Positions 46,444 through 59,474 of a stretch of DNA of 64,000 bases are shown here, piece after piece. The position numbers and the translations under genes were made by a program. The stretch is taken from the NCBI RefSeq assembly GCF_963676685.1, contig NC_092349.1:36252293-36316292 (forward strand), given 5' to 3'. The notes beneath the pieces are model-generated. The model was not told the origin of the DNA. It saw nothing but the letters and a program-made list of their open reading frames with translations, and did not search any database. Positions within the stretch are counted from its first letter, which is position 1; every line of letters begins with the position of its first letter. Source of the DNA: Mytilus edulis. Taxonomy: Eukaryota; Mollusca; Bivalvia; Mytilida; Mytilidae.

Positions 46444-46606
46444 AGTGGCGGATCAAGAAATTTTCATAAGTGGGGGCCCACTGACTGACCTAAGAGGGGA
46501 CCCGCTCCAGTCACGCTTTAGTGATTCCCTATATAAGCAACCATTTTTTTCCCCAAAAAGGGAGGCCGGGCCACAGACCCCCCCCCCCCCCCCTAAATCC
46601 GCCTCT
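46444..46606 (+). mobile_element. short MITE with GGCGGAT termini and a C16 run
   Basis: Left AGTGGCGGAT pairs with right ATCCGCCTCT (one mismatch). Inside are GTGGGGGCCCACTGACTGAC and a run of 16 C at 46578-46593. I recall similar sequences as common in mussels. Confidence 0.6.
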
Positions 46607-46609
46607 GAG

Positions 46610-48300
46610 TTTGAAAAAAATACTTTTTTCTAGTTTATAACTGTAATTAAGTGAAGGACAATATTATAAATATTCCAAATAAATCACCAAAACATGTCAA
46701 AACGTAACGGAGGCTAATAAAGATATATCACGAAAATTCTGTACATGTAATTCATAAGATTTGACAAACAACACTATATACAAATGAACGATACTTGTTT
46801 ATTATATGAAAGCGTTCGTACACCAGAAACAAACTGATGATTGCATTTGTTACATGACTTGAATAGTTCTTAATTTGACACTGACACATAAAATTTTAAG
46901 CTATACATGCTATAGGAAATTTGTATTATCACTCGAGAAAACACGGACGCACTCGAAAGCGTAGGAATTAAAGTCTTACAAAGACATAAAATGAAGGGAG
47001 GGGTAGCGCAGAATTTTTTAACTTAGAATTTCGTAGGATGTAAATGTTGAGATTATGCCGAACTGCCCTATGCTTTGACTTGTAAAGAAAAACGAAGTGT
47101 ATATCAACTTTCCATACTAAGATATATTTGTATATATTTGTATATGAAACTTCATAGTAAAAGAGACACAGTATTAACCGTAAATGGAGTAACTATGGGA
47201 AATTGTATTGTCTATATTTACAGAAATGCAACCTACACATATTGTATGTGAAAAAAGAAATTTGGTTTATCTCAGAGATTTTAATAAATTTAACTCAAAT
47301 ATAAAGTTTTATGGATATTTCATGGAGATTGAGAAAAACCTGTGTCTTAACTATGATGACTTAGCATAAACTGAGAGTTTACGGTATGCACAATTTACTT
47401 AAAGCCATGAAAACAAGGTAAATTCATAATACATGTATATGCATATTTGTTATTAAGATTGTTTATAAGTGCTTTTCTTTAGTCTTTGAAGTCATTGAAT
47501 CTCATAGATTCTTTTCTGATATTATGCTGATGGGATTTTGTCATGTCGATAACCCAAAAATAAGCCGTAACACCTGAATGTGTTGTTTTGTGACTGTGAC
47601 ATAAAAATACAAGCTAGAAATACAAAAATACCTCAATAAAACTTACAATAGTGTGTTTTATCCTAAATGTTTACTAAATATTCCATATTCACTGAAACAG
47701 CAGGAATTATTTTTAGCAAATTGGAGGCCCAAGGGGCAAAAAATAGAAAAACATGTCTAAAAATTAAAAAATACCTCCACGTGGGTCATAAAACAAATAA
47801 TTCAACCTGTAAATGCTATGATTTTATTATTATAAAGGTCTTTTGTAAAGAAATCAATAACTGTCTTTTGAAAAAGCAAATGTATGCAAAAGACAGGCAT
47901 AATCAGTCGATTTTAAAACTTTTAGTGAATGCATAAATCCGACTGATGACGTCGTGCATACATCTTTTGTAAATATGGTCTTGTTTAAACACTTCTAGTT
48001 CATATTTAGCTAAAATATATTAGATATACGGTTAAAGATGATAGTATTGTGCCGCACAGCTCTATGTTATGACCTTTGATTTAAAAAAAAAAGTAGTGCA
48101 TATCAACATTCCATTCTAGGATGTATTAAAAAAATTGTTACACGGTGATAACTGCTGTACCCATATTTTGACTATTTTATTTATTATGTCTGTTTAGTTT
48201 ACGCATCATTGTAAATATAACGGAATTTAATGAGACTTGTCAACATAGTGACAGGTTTAGCGCTATAAAACGAGGTTTAATCCACCATTTTCTACATTTG
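46610..48300. other. no gene seen
   Basis: AT-rich. A frame at 47667-47936 (89 codons) is not recognisable. Confidence 0.35.
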
Positions 48301-48304
48301 TAAA

Positions 48305-48450
48305 TGACAGTACCAAGTCAGAATTATGAAAGTTCTTGTCCGTTCGTTTTTGATGTGTTTAATTATTTGATTTTGCCATGTGATAATGGACTTTCCGATT
48401 TGGTTTTCCTCTGAGTTCAGTATTTTTGTGATTTCACTTTTTTCTTCATA
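48305..48450 (+). repeat. dispersed repeat, ACCAAGTCAGAATTATGA family
   Basis: Related copies are at 59475-59640 (direct) and 51868-52010 (inverted). They share TTGTCC-T-TGTTT, TTTTGCCATGTGAT-A-GG and GTTCAGTATTTTTGTGATTT. Confidence 0.6.
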
Positions 48451-49409
48451 GTAAAAGTGACACAGTTTTAGCCGTAAAGGGTGTTTCTATGGAAAATTAC
48501 ATTGTCTATATTTGCAGATATGCAACTCCAACTTTATACATTTGCAACCGTTGATAAATGAAATGCAATATACGAATTATTCATTTTTATCTAAGAAATG
48601 AAGCAATATTTTACTTGAAATCCGATTGTTCTCTACTCAAATTATAAATCATGCAACCGTAATTGAAATAACAGGGATTAATCATAAGATGCAATTGTTC
48701 TGATAGAAATATTGAAACAGAGCCATACATAAACTCATCCAAAATTTCTTAAAAGTCTTAAAAAATTATCAGAAAAGTTTACATTTTACCAAACAAGTTC
48801 AAAATAATTTATTCACCAGAATCATTAACATTAGTTTTAGACGTCCTTCGTTTGTTAAATGGTGGACACAACTAGCTCAAGTTAGCGGAACAGAAATGGA
48901 ATTTCGTATTCAAATCGTGCATGAAATGCATCTTATTGTGTTGATGTATCACAACTTGTCTTACTTGTAAATTATTCTATCACAAAATTATGTTTTCACA
49001 AAATTGCAACATAACTATGTATGAATTGCTCTACATGTCTTATCAATTGATACTTTTAGTTAAGGTCCTGTTTCCTTGACTTTTGATTACGTCTTTACAC
49101 TAGATCTAAGCTGATGTCAAAATTCATCTCATCTAGAACGTGTCTCAACTCCTTCATAACTGTTATAAAATAGGTTACCAGTCTTCCTATTCTCTTTAAC
49201 AAATCTGTGCTACGGTGGATGCATGATCATTTTTCATGATTTTTGTAGCCATAGGTACAGGTGAATTCGCACTCAAATATTCAATAATTACAAATTTATT
49301 AATTGACGTGTAGTCTTTGGTGAAATGATAATGCTGTCACATACTGTTTATAGAGCGATTTGAAAGCGCAACCGATAGGAATAGTGATAATTCTTTCTGA
49401 GCCTGTTTG
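48451..49409. other. no gene seen
   Basis: AT-rich; nothing recognisable. Confidence 0.35.
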
Positions 49410-49640
49410 TGTTTGCCCCTAAATGACAAATGTAAAACCATTCAAACGAGAAAACTAACTAAAATTAATGTAAAAAAATGAACGAAAATCAAATATGTAA
49501 CACATCAACAAACTACAACCACTGAATTACAGACTCCTGACTTGGGACAGGCACATACATACAGAATGTGTCGGAGTTAAACATGTGAGTAGGATCCCTA
49601 CGCTCCCCCAACCTGGGACAGTGGTCTCTTAATCGATATG
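49410..49640 (+). repeat. abundant dispersed repeat, distal part
   Basis: AAACCATTCAAACGAGAAAA, CACTGAATTACAGACTCCTG and ACTTGGGACAGGCACATACA are the 3' portion of the family whose 5' part is at 25686-25850. Confidence 0.7.
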
Positions 49641-51867
49641 TGATTATTGAACAGGTTTACTATTGACGCTCTTTTTTTTATCTGAGCTGGTATAAACATA
49701 AGATAGGCAATTTGAAAGGATGCGTCTATCATCTTGCCATACTAAACTATTACTAGACATCATCATTGTTATTCATGTGTCCGGTCTTATCCCAAAATTG
49801 CTGAAGATTTCAAAATTTATGGTTAATTGAGTACATTTAGTATTAAATTGTAAATATTTAACGCCCAGTAGAAAATATTTTTAAAGTCTTACTAGTATAG
49901 TTGCATTTATCGGTCAGATGATTTACATGTTTTTTTGTATTGTTCTTTTTCACATCAAAGTATTAATAAGTTTTTTTATTTACTTATCAAATGACTTCAT
50001 CAAAACATCATAAAACACATAGAAAAAACTTTGACTGATGAAGCTGTAACCTTAGTTTTTCTAATAAGTTCAAAATATATGTATGGGAAGAATTGATATA
50101 AATCAGTTTAGTACAGTTAATATGTCTTGTAGCATGTTATTTACAGCCCATCAAAGAGTTGTTACAGTGGTTGTAAATGTACAAAAAATTGATGCATCAA
50201 ATTCAACTTTTACATTTAGAGTTGACACGGCTGTGTATCAATACATCCTGCTAAGATTGAAATTACAATCGGACTAAATATGCCCTTTAAATCATATTTT
50301 CAAACTCCAAATACATTTACCGTCAATTAAGAACCGAAACTTCTTACCTTTCCTGTTATCTGTCTTGACATCCTCAAGTTTCTTCAACTAGAGGTAATGG
50401 CATACGTATTGGTGTTCTTATTTGATTTTCAATTATTTACGTACACTATACCACTCTCAAAAATTGTGCCTGCACATTTATAACTAAAATAAAATTACCT
50501 CCTTAGCTTTTTTTTATGATGATGAACGACAATATCTAGAGGTCGTTAAATTAAACATTCAAACTTGATATATATTCTTCTCATTAAAAAAAGCAGAAAA
50601 ACAACTGCATTTGGTATGATATAGTAATCAAATGAGCAAGGTCTTCGTGGGGGGTTTAATAAGAATAAATGTTTTAGAAAATACCGTAGTAGAGAGAGTA
50701 ATAAATATCTAAACAATGAGCGTATGATACGCCCGTCACTTTTTTTTTTTAAAGAATAACATCAATAGATATTAACAATTCACCCATGTTTCATGAAAAC
50801 TGCTCAAAGCATTATTGACTTATAGTCAGAAAACAGGAATCTCTCCCTTTTTCATTGAATAAAATTCAATAACTTGGACAGGTAAAATCTAGAATTTATA
50901 TAAAGTGAAAGGCAGCACATTTCAATAGATATAAATAATTCAACATTTTTTTTTTATTATACGACATGTGGACAAAGGACGGACAAACAACGGTAACATA
51001 ATATGTCCCGTACACGGGCGTTTCAAAAGAGTTTTCTTGTGTACATACACTGGATATGAAGAAATATGAACAATATTCATCGTTTTTAGAAAATCAATGA
51101 AAAATACCAGCATTTGGATAACCCCTAAAAATATTTATTGTTAGATTTAGGAAAAGAGCGAGAGTCAATTAAATATGAGATTGTAAAAAGCTCTTAGATG
51201 AAATTGATTCAAGAGATACAGAACTCCTTAGTCTACAGGAAGATCTTTGTAAACTAAAAAAAACTTTGCCCATGGCATCAATATCTTTCTAGGCATGAAA
51301 GAAATTGAAAAGGAGTTCGAAATGGTTCAAATAATGACCGTGTGATGGTACCGTGTAATAATGTTCAATTGTTAAAGATTTTAAGATGTCTGGAACTCCG
51401 TTTGATGTTTATCAGTGAGAATACTGTAGTTGTTTCCGTTCGCGACAAACATAAAGTACAACTTATATGATAAAAGAAAAAAAGTTAAATTCGCTTTCTG
51501 TAGAGCATGAATGCAATGGGGTGGACTTCAATGGCAAATTATTATGCGTGTTGTAACGTGATCAGGTGCTGATTGTACAATTATATGTCATCTGAACATG
51601 TCTATGGAAAATATGCTATATTTACCTGTAATAATCAATTCTATATATTGAACAAATTGGTCCGACAAGAGTGTGACAAGAGTCTGACGTGCTTCGATGC
51701 AATGACTGGAACGTTGTGTACCCACCAGAAAGACACATTTCAGTTTCAGTTCAATTGATAAAAATGTACGTTAGTTTTCATGTATTATTGTCTGGCATTG
51801 TATGTGGACATCTAATACAAATATGTTAATTTAGGCTCAATATCTCAAATTAACATATCTGTAAAAA
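49641..51867. other. no convincing gene
   Basis: Short frames at 50083-50277 (64 codons) and 51573-51758 are unrecognised and have no good splice context. Confidence 0.35.
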
Positions 51868-52010
51868 GTAAAATAACAAAAGTACTGAGCTCAAAGGAAA
51901 ATACAAAACGGAAAGTCCGTAATCAAAAGGCAAAATCAAAAGCTCAAACACATCTAACGAATGTAGAACAACTGTTATACTCCTGTCTTGATACAGGCAT
52001 TTTTGTATGT
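51868..52010 (-). repeat. dispersed repeat, inverted copy of the 48.3-kb family
   Basis: Its reverse complement contains GTCAAGACAGGAGTATAACA-like and TTTTGCCTTTTGATTACGGA blocks matching 48305-48450 and 59475-59640. Confidence 0.5.
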
Positions 52011-53115
52011 AGAAAATTATTAATTAAACTTGGTTTTATAGCTATCTTAACCTCTCACTTGCAGGACAGTCGCAACCTCGTGATTTACTACCTTAATCTG
52101 AAACTGAAGCCTGATACGGGAATAAAGGAGTAATGGACAACAGGATGTATAGACCGGTAGACATATAGGCCCCATTTCTATGCGTTTCTTAGGTTGATAT
52201 ATTCGAGAGTGTGGTTTTGTTAGCTTTTATGGAATTTCCATCTGTTTAAGTTACCTTGGAAGTGTTCGGTATTTTTGTTATTACATTTTTTTAGACGGGA
52301 CATTTCGACGGACATGTTAGACTGATTAAAACATACTAGTGAAACTGATACTTCATGCAAAATATACACTTTAATTTACAACTTATACTTTATGACATTA
52401 TGTAATTTTGTACAAATCCTCTGGTTGACTGAATTAATAAGATTAAAGTGATACCCTGCAACAACGTAATATAAAAAAGGTTTTGAGTTCATGTGAAGAA
52501 ATTCGACTTTCAAAATTATTTGCTGAATACATTTTTTTTTCTAAAGATGTCCTTAAAAAGTTTTTTTGTTTGTTTGTTTTTGTTTTTTGCCTTCTTCTTT
52601 AAAACAAAATTTCAAATTCTTCAAAAAAAATATGTAAACTCCTTAAAAGTAATAAAAGTAACAGTTCTCACAAACTATAAATACTCTTGTCTCTTCGTTC
52701 ACATGGTAAAGAAAAATTCATCTTATCTGGAAAAACTAAACCACAACAAAAACCAATTATGTGTTGCATGTGTTGCATATCTTCAGTACTACAGATTCAT
52801 TCAATCGGTCATTGTCAGATCCCCCTTATTGATCTTAATGCATGATAGAGGCATACATTTTTACAAGTATCACTCAAAGCGTTGGCTTGCAAGGATTGGT
52901 CTCATCTTTTCAGTCGGAAACCCGGTTGAAATAGAACAAAAGAATCGACGCTCTTTGTTAGGGAAGGAGATAAATGCTTACTGTTATGTTTACTATAGTG
53001 ACAAACATTTTAAAAGTTAATAGAAACAAACAAAATTACAATTTTCTTCTCAATTACGAAGTGTTTTATTTTGAAAACACCATTTGCATATGTTTTCAAT
53101 TTATTTAGTACATAG
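52011..53115. other. no convincing gene; one 175-codon frame
   Basis: The plus-strand frame 52493-53020 is long but starts with very Phe/Lys-rich low-complexity translation. No domain or splice context was recognised. It is probably chance in T-rich DNA, although the last ~60 residues look less biased. Confidence 0.3.
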
Positions 53116-53703
53116 TTAAGGTTCATGTGGACCCTATGTCTAAAATGGCCGTATTTTCACCTCAAAATTTACTCTGAGTACAGACAAACCTGCGCATCTG
53201 TAAATTTTTCCAGGCATAGCATGCCCTAGATAAATGAATTTTAAATATGTTTTATGTTTTAGAAAAATAAAAACTTACCAGGATTTTGCCTGCACTTTTT
53301 TTCATTTCTCCAGAAGGTGCCAAAATAAACTAAGTTGGGAAACAGGTTTGAGAACTTCCCCACAGGTAAAAATTAAAGTGAGCATTTTTAATTGACATGG
53401 ACATTAGATGGACAATAGATACCTGACAATAATTGGTTATTTAAACTGTGTACCTGAGTGGACCATATCAAGGTAAACTCAACTGTTTGTTAATTTTATC
53501 ATCTTCTGCAGAGACGAAAAAAGTGTACGGCAAAATCCAGTTAAGTTATGAATTTTCTAAATCATACATTGCATTTGAATTCTATTTATCTAGGGCATGC
53601 TATGCCTTAAAATTTTTCCAGATGCACAGGTTTGCCTGTACTCAGAGAAAATTTTGAGGTGAAAATACGGCCATTTTAGCCATAGGGTCCACATGAACCT
53701 TAA
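53116..53703. mobile_element. 588-bp element with ~210-bp inverted arms and TTAA ends
   Basis: The outer ends are TTAAGGTTCATGTGGACCC and GGGTCCACATGAACCTTAA. Inside TTAA the termini start GGTTCATGTGG. The arms 53116-53330 and 53490-53703 pair with moderate divergence, sharing AAAATGGCCGTATTTTCACC and CCAGGCATAGCATGCCCTAG. TTAA flanks suggest a piggyBac- or Kolobok-type target choice. No coding capacity. Confidence 0.75.
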
Positions 53704-54336
53704 TTAAGCAGAACAATTAGATATCAAGTCGACAATGGGTATCTTTCAAGTTGGATGTAGAAAATTCATAACCTCCGATTTAAAATTTAAAAAAAATACC
53801 ACGGACGGAAAACATATCAATCTATTAGTTCAGTAATTTTCGTGTCTGCCCTTCCATTATGTGACTCACGAAAAATTCCAAAAAAATGGGTAACAATTGT
53901 ATCGAAAAGAGAACATCTATATTAGGGCGTGTTTGAGTTGAAGATTTTGTCTTGATATCATACAAAGCAAGAATATTTCATACATCGTCTCGCTTCAAAT
54001 TCTATCATTTTTATATATCAAAGCTACAGGTTGACTTTATAACATAAAAAAATCACAGTACTAAAAGATGAAATATATGGGTCAAGTGAAACACCTATCT
54101 AATGAATCACAAAAACAGAGAAGTGTGTTCGAATAGCTATGTTTTTACTGAAAGTACTTGACGACAGTCTTTCAAGTTGGATGATGAAAATGCATATCTT
54201 CGAAAAATTATAATTTGTTGTGTGTGATAACTAGGGTTTATAGTCTTCAACCACTAAAAAAATCTAGTCTGCCCTTCCACGAAATATTTAATTAGAATTT
54301 TTTTAAATGTTTATGAATTTTCGAAAATTCCACCTG
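53704..54336. other. no gene seen
   Basis: AT-rich; the last five bases (54332-54336, ACCTG) are the left target duplication of the next element. Confidence 0.4.
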
Positions 54337-56626
54337 CACGGGTGTCATTCGGTTTATCGAGAGAAATGGGCGTGAAAGAATATCTAACGGCGGTCAAGTA
54401 TTGAGAGACGATCGTGAAAGTTCTAGTAACGGATCGTGACAGACATTTAATCGAGAAGACATATGAAAGGTCAGTAAATATTCTAATTTAATTAATTACA
54501 CAGACACATTTACGATAAAATAAAACTGTCTGTCAAAATGGTTCAACATTATGATCAGTATGTCAGAATATCCAGTTTCAAAAGAACACAGTTATTACAA
54601 AACGACAAAAGGCAGATTGCTTCTCGACATTTCAATGACATAAAATATGTAAACAAACACGATTTTTTCACAAATTCGACTTGATAAACTACGTTTATCA
54701 AAATAAGGGCATTGCATTTGAATTAATTGAACGGTTCTCATAGTTATTTTGTATAAATATAATCTGAAACTTGGTAAATAAAGAACTATACACACAAAAT
54801 TGATTTTTTGGATCGTGAAAGATCACGTGCCGCATTTTTGAAGATCGTGAAAAGGATCGTGAAAGATCTGATGCTACGAAGACGTTCAAATTATTCTTCC
54901 TTTATATGATAATTGATATTTGTTATTAGTATTGAGACAGGCTAGATAGGTCAATATCCTCCATAGGTTTAAGCATTTCAAAGTATTAATATTTTCAGAA
55001 AATGAAAAGAAAAAGAAATTACAATTACGGCAATAAGAAAAGACAGTAGGTGACAAAACGCCGAAAAAAAATCCAGTGAAGGTGAGCCAGTGGAAGAGGA
55101 TGAAGATGCAGATATTGTTACAGAAGCAACACACAAATATTGTAAAGATGATGTGGAAATGAATGAGATAGTAAAGTTATTACCAATTGTTATCATTGGT
55201 AAAATGTTTGTTTTATGTTTTATGTTGTTTGGCCTTTTGAATATATACATGTATGCAATAGCGACAAGGTGTTTCGTGTATGGTTTACATGTCTGTCTGC
55301 ATGTTTCTTATATGACCATGATGATTTCAATTGTGTCTGATTTATTAAATGATAGAAAGATGTCTATGTCTGGCTGTCGGTCAGAGTTCATATACTTTTG
55401 ACCTTATGTTTCGAACTAATTGGCTAAGCATAACTTTTACATTTGCCAGTTTCTAATGCACTGTAAGGATCGGAACACATTTATTTGGTGTACGGGATAT
55501 TTGTAGAGATCTGTATGGCAAGGTTTATCTGACCTTGACCTTTTTTTTTTTTTTTTTATCAAACATTGATAATCTTAAACGCATTTGACACTTCTAGTAA
55601 AACCCTTGATATTATAAACGTTCAACAAATATACTATCATAAGTAAAGCAAACAAGACATTACAGCATTTGCGCTTTGGTATTCTATAATATGTACTATA
55701 TAGTTAAATTTAATCCTTTTCTGCGTTGTTTATAAATAACAATAAAAAGTTCTGTTGCACAAAATGTTGCTTATCGTTCAATCCAAAATTACACATGAAA
55801 TGTGCTGTTATTGCTATGATTTTTTGTTTGATGGATAACATTTTGGTTATTATTAGCTAACTAGTGTCAGTGTGCCTGAAGTGCACTAGACCGATTCACA
55901 GAGCTAAATCTTTCACACTTATTTAGACACGTTATTAGTTGGGTTTCTTTAAACTTTCGAGGTAAAGTGTTGAATAGAAAAAAAAAGATAATAGCTTTAA
56001 TGTTCATCCTTATCAATATAGTTACAGGCTTCAACCACTTGCAGATTTATCAAATGGTAAAAGAAATACTGATTTCTGATTACTAGTATAAAGTCTGGAC
56101 ACGCATTTTCTTTCACGATCGAAAAAATACGTTGCCTGATCTTTCACGATCAAGTTTGATGGAAATTCAACAAATTCAAGGTTTTCATAAACAAATTAAC
56201 GCTTTTAATGGAAGAACATACTTTAATTTTACTGCACTATCAGATACACCAAAGATTAAATTTCAAATATATCAAGATATTCTGAAATATGACCATTATA
56301 GGTACACAAAGCGTGTTATTTGTAATAAATTTCATAGACACGCATTGCGCCTTTTGTGTTTTTTTCAAAAAGTACTTCATATTTTCTTTATCTTCTTTCA
56401 CAGTTATGTTGAGGAAGTTAAACCATATTGACAGACATATTTGTTTGTTCGGATTTGTTCCGCGTTTTGAAAATTAAGCGATATTTTCAAAGATTCTGAA
56501 CTAGAATGTACATTAAATGCCTTTCACGATCCGTTACCAGAACTTTCACGATCGTCTCTCAATACTTGACCGCCGTTAGATATTCTTTCACGCCCATTTC
56601 TCTCGATAAACAGAATGACACCCGTG
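54337..56626. mobile_element. 2290-bp DNA transposon, 115-bp TIRs, 5-bp target duplication
   Basis: The left TIR 54337-54451 and right TIR 56512-56626 match at 111 of 115 positions and begin CACGGGTGTCATTC. ACCTG flanks both sides (54332-54336 and 56627-56631), a perfect 5-bp target duplication. GATCGTGAAAG motifs point inward in both TIRs and again at symmetric inner positions: 54811, 54843 and 54855 on the left, 56120 and 56151 on the right. A 5-bp duplication with CAC-starting ends is known for Transib/RAG-like transposons, but long TIRs are not typical. Superfamily is therefore open. No transposase is recognised. A charged frame at 55054-55398 and one at 56132-56431 may be remnants. Confidence 0.85.
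55054..55398 (+). CDS. unidentified ORF inside the TIR transposon
   Basis: The frame is open from 55054 with no ATG until the middle. The first ~40 residues are strongly acidic (EGEPVEEDEDADIVTEATHK then YCKDDVEMNEIV). They are followed by a hydrophobic segment (MFVLCFMLFGLLNIYMYA) and a short tail. The composition change suggests an exon read into an intron. It might be a captured host exon or a remnant of the element's own gene. No family is recognised. Confidence 0.25.
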
Positions 56627-56631
56627 ACCTG

Positions 56632-59215
56632 GCAACCGATCAGACAATAGTTTTAAGTTAAATCAATGCAGACAAGATTATTAGCTGATGCTCATTAGCT
56701 AATTAATACATTTGTCTTTTAAAATACAACTGACATATAAGGATCGTAATGGTGCAATGTGGATAAATTTATCGGTTTCCGAGAGCAAAATTGGCAGCGC
56801 TTCATCCCTACAATGGCTTCCGTTCCTACGATTGTGAAAATGAACTGGCGTAATGGGGAGATAATTTTGATGAAGTAGAAACCTGACTGTTTTAAAATAC
56901 TGAATCCGCACCTTGTTGCATTCTGTTAATTATTATGTATGAATCAGAGGAGGTGTGCAATGAGACAATACAATGACAAAAAAACTAAATAACAATAAAA
57001 ACATATTTACAATATTGAATATGCCATTTTTTCTTCAACTAGTCGTAAAGATGTTACGTTTAGCAAAGGAGCTGATTCTAAAGATTCTACGACTAAATAT
57101 TTGAATTAACACATAAACTAAGAATGTCCAACTCGGAGATGACAATACATACCCGTAAGCAAACAACCATGTTTCACCAGCAATGTATAGAGGTATAATT
57201 TTGCGCAAAAATATATCACTATACATTTAGTGGCAGAGGAATTGAAACCGTTTCCATCAAAGAATAAAGTTTTAGCAAATGAGACAAAAGGACAATGTTG
57301 ATTTGAACTAACAAGCGATACGATTTAAATGATCTGAACTAAAAACTGCCTGTCAAACAGTAATTAGAAAGTATTATGATTTTGTTTACACTCATTCAAT
57401 GTGCAGCTTTGAAAAGGGATTTGAAGTTGCAAAATAACTAACAGATACTTTTGTTTTATCATTTATGGAGATAATCTTTACTTATTATAATGTAGGTGAT
57501 AGTAAACAGCTTCTAACGTAAAACTTCAAGAGAACACTTAAATACATCAATCACTAATACTTGATTTTTATCTCTTTCCTACAAATATTATTTTCATATC
57601 CGCTCGTAGTGTTATTTAGTACAAAATTAGTGGAAATTTTAAATAATTTAAACAGGATAAAAAAAAAACGTTAACAATCGTGTGTGTATTGCTTCTACGT
57701 ATGGTCGATAGTAACCTTCAAACTGTTTTGGTTTTCGATCAAATTTTTTATCAGTAATTGTTTTTTAAGGAGAATATATAATCCTAAATTTAGGTGGTTC
57801 CAGTCATATATCGCAGTCAAAACTAACTAGTTTGTTTCTTATAGTATCATTACTTTAGTTTACTAAAGTTCACTACTGTTAATTCTATATGAAACATAGA
57901 GTTTCACGCTTTTTCGCAAATGCACACTTCTACTTTTACATTATACATTTAAGTCAATTCTATTGTATTTCCCAAATATATTTGATTAAAAACAAATTTA
58001 AAAATGAAAACCAGAAGGAAACAAACTAATCATTAAAAAAGGGTAGCAGTCCTTTTTTTCATCTGGGATGCAAATAAATACTTTCGGAAAATCATCCGCT
58101 TAAAATAAATTGGAAATTTGTTGCAAATAAACTGTAACTCCATGTTAAATATTCCTTACATCGATTCCTTTGAAAGATAAATGTTCCAATGAACATTTTC
58201 AAAATTTCTTGGAAATATTAGTTAGGACATATGTCTCCCAGTCATCAATTCTGTTATATTTCCAATCATTTAGCCATGTGGTATTAGGTAAATTTAATAA
58301 CTTGCAGATTTAAATACATTATTGCCTCTTGGTAATATGTTTCTTGTCAGATGGAAATCAAATCAAAAGCGTTGTACCTCTAAATAGTCACTTATTTCAA
58401 GTTTGTTTAAAGGCGACGTGCTTTCATGAAAAACTCCAAACATTTATTCTGGTGTTTACATACATTAGCTGCCAAAACATTCCACCCGAGTTGAAACACA
58501 GACCCATTATATTGACAACCTCATTGTGATTAGGACTGTAAAACGTCTGTACTGTTGATTTCAGTTGTCCATCCTCATAAACCTACGTGAAGATGATGAG
58601 GAGAGGATAAAAAAAAATTAAGACAGCTTAAATTACAAGGAACTTCAGTTGGAGTAAGAACAGGTGCTCCTAATTAGCATGCATCACAAAGCATACATCT
58701 TTGACATCATGAAGTATGACAAATCCAGTGAAAAAGTCATATGATAGATTGATTTTGTTGCTTGTTTGATGTTCAGTGGCAAATATTTCATGCAGGTTCA
58801 GAATGATCAAATGATAGATAATCCAACTACACACGACAATACATGATCAAGACAATTTTGAAAACAAAAACATATGTCAAGTCAATGAACAGAGTGAGGT
58901 AATACTTTAGGCAATACAAACTCCTATCAAAATCAAGTGAGATCAGATCCTTGGGAAAAGTAAAACTATACTATTTGCATACCACATCCTCATATTGGTA
59001 ACTGAGACTGGTAATTGGGTCAATTTTTATGTGTCTAAATCAATAAAAGAATACAAGACTCTTGAGAGGGATGTTTATCGGATCAATTATGACAAACTGA
59101 TCTGATAACAATCAACATATTCATAGTAAAGCCACAAATTAGCAATATACAGTATCAATTTACTGCACCAGATACATATTTTAATTTCAAACATTGAAGA
59201 GCTGATATCACTTCT
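56632..59215. other. no gene seen
   Basis: AT-rich; short frames only (for example 56699-56911 minus and 58329-58529 plus), none recognisable. Confidence 0.35.
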
Positions 59216-59217
59216 AC

Positions 59218-59405
59218 CTCAGGCATAGATAACCTTAGCTGTATTTGTCAATATTTTGGGAATTTTGCTCGTTATTAATGCTCTTCAACTTCGTACTTTA
59301 TTTGGTCTTTTGAACTTTTTTGGATTCGAGCGTCATTGATGAGTCTTTTGTAGACGAAATGTGCGTCTGGCGTTTATACCATTAGTTCTGGTATCTATGA
59401 TGAGT
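59218..59405 (+). repeat. GACGAAATGTGCGTCTGG repeat copy
   Basis: Same block order as the 14.3-15.9 kb array: CAGGCATAGATAACCTTAGC, ATGCTCTTCAACTTCGTACT, GAGCGTCATTGATGAGTCTT, then the core and GTATCTATGATGAG. Confidence 0.7.
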
Positions 59406-59474
59406 TTATCACAGAGGACCAAAAGTATATAAAGACCCTGACTTTTGTAAAAATGACACTAGTAAGGTTGAATA

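Noticed and set aside
46445-46633. Proline-rich ORF
   Set aside because: The proline run is the C16 tract of a short MITE.
52493-53020. 175-codon plus-strand ORF as a real gene
   Set aside because: The first half is Phe/Lys low-complexity translation of T/A runs, with no domain, splice context or repeat support; kept only as a note.
54337-56626. Calling the TIR element a Transib outright
   Set aside because: The 5-bp duplication and CAC ends fit, but the 115-bp TIRs and the lack of any transposase leave the superfamily open.
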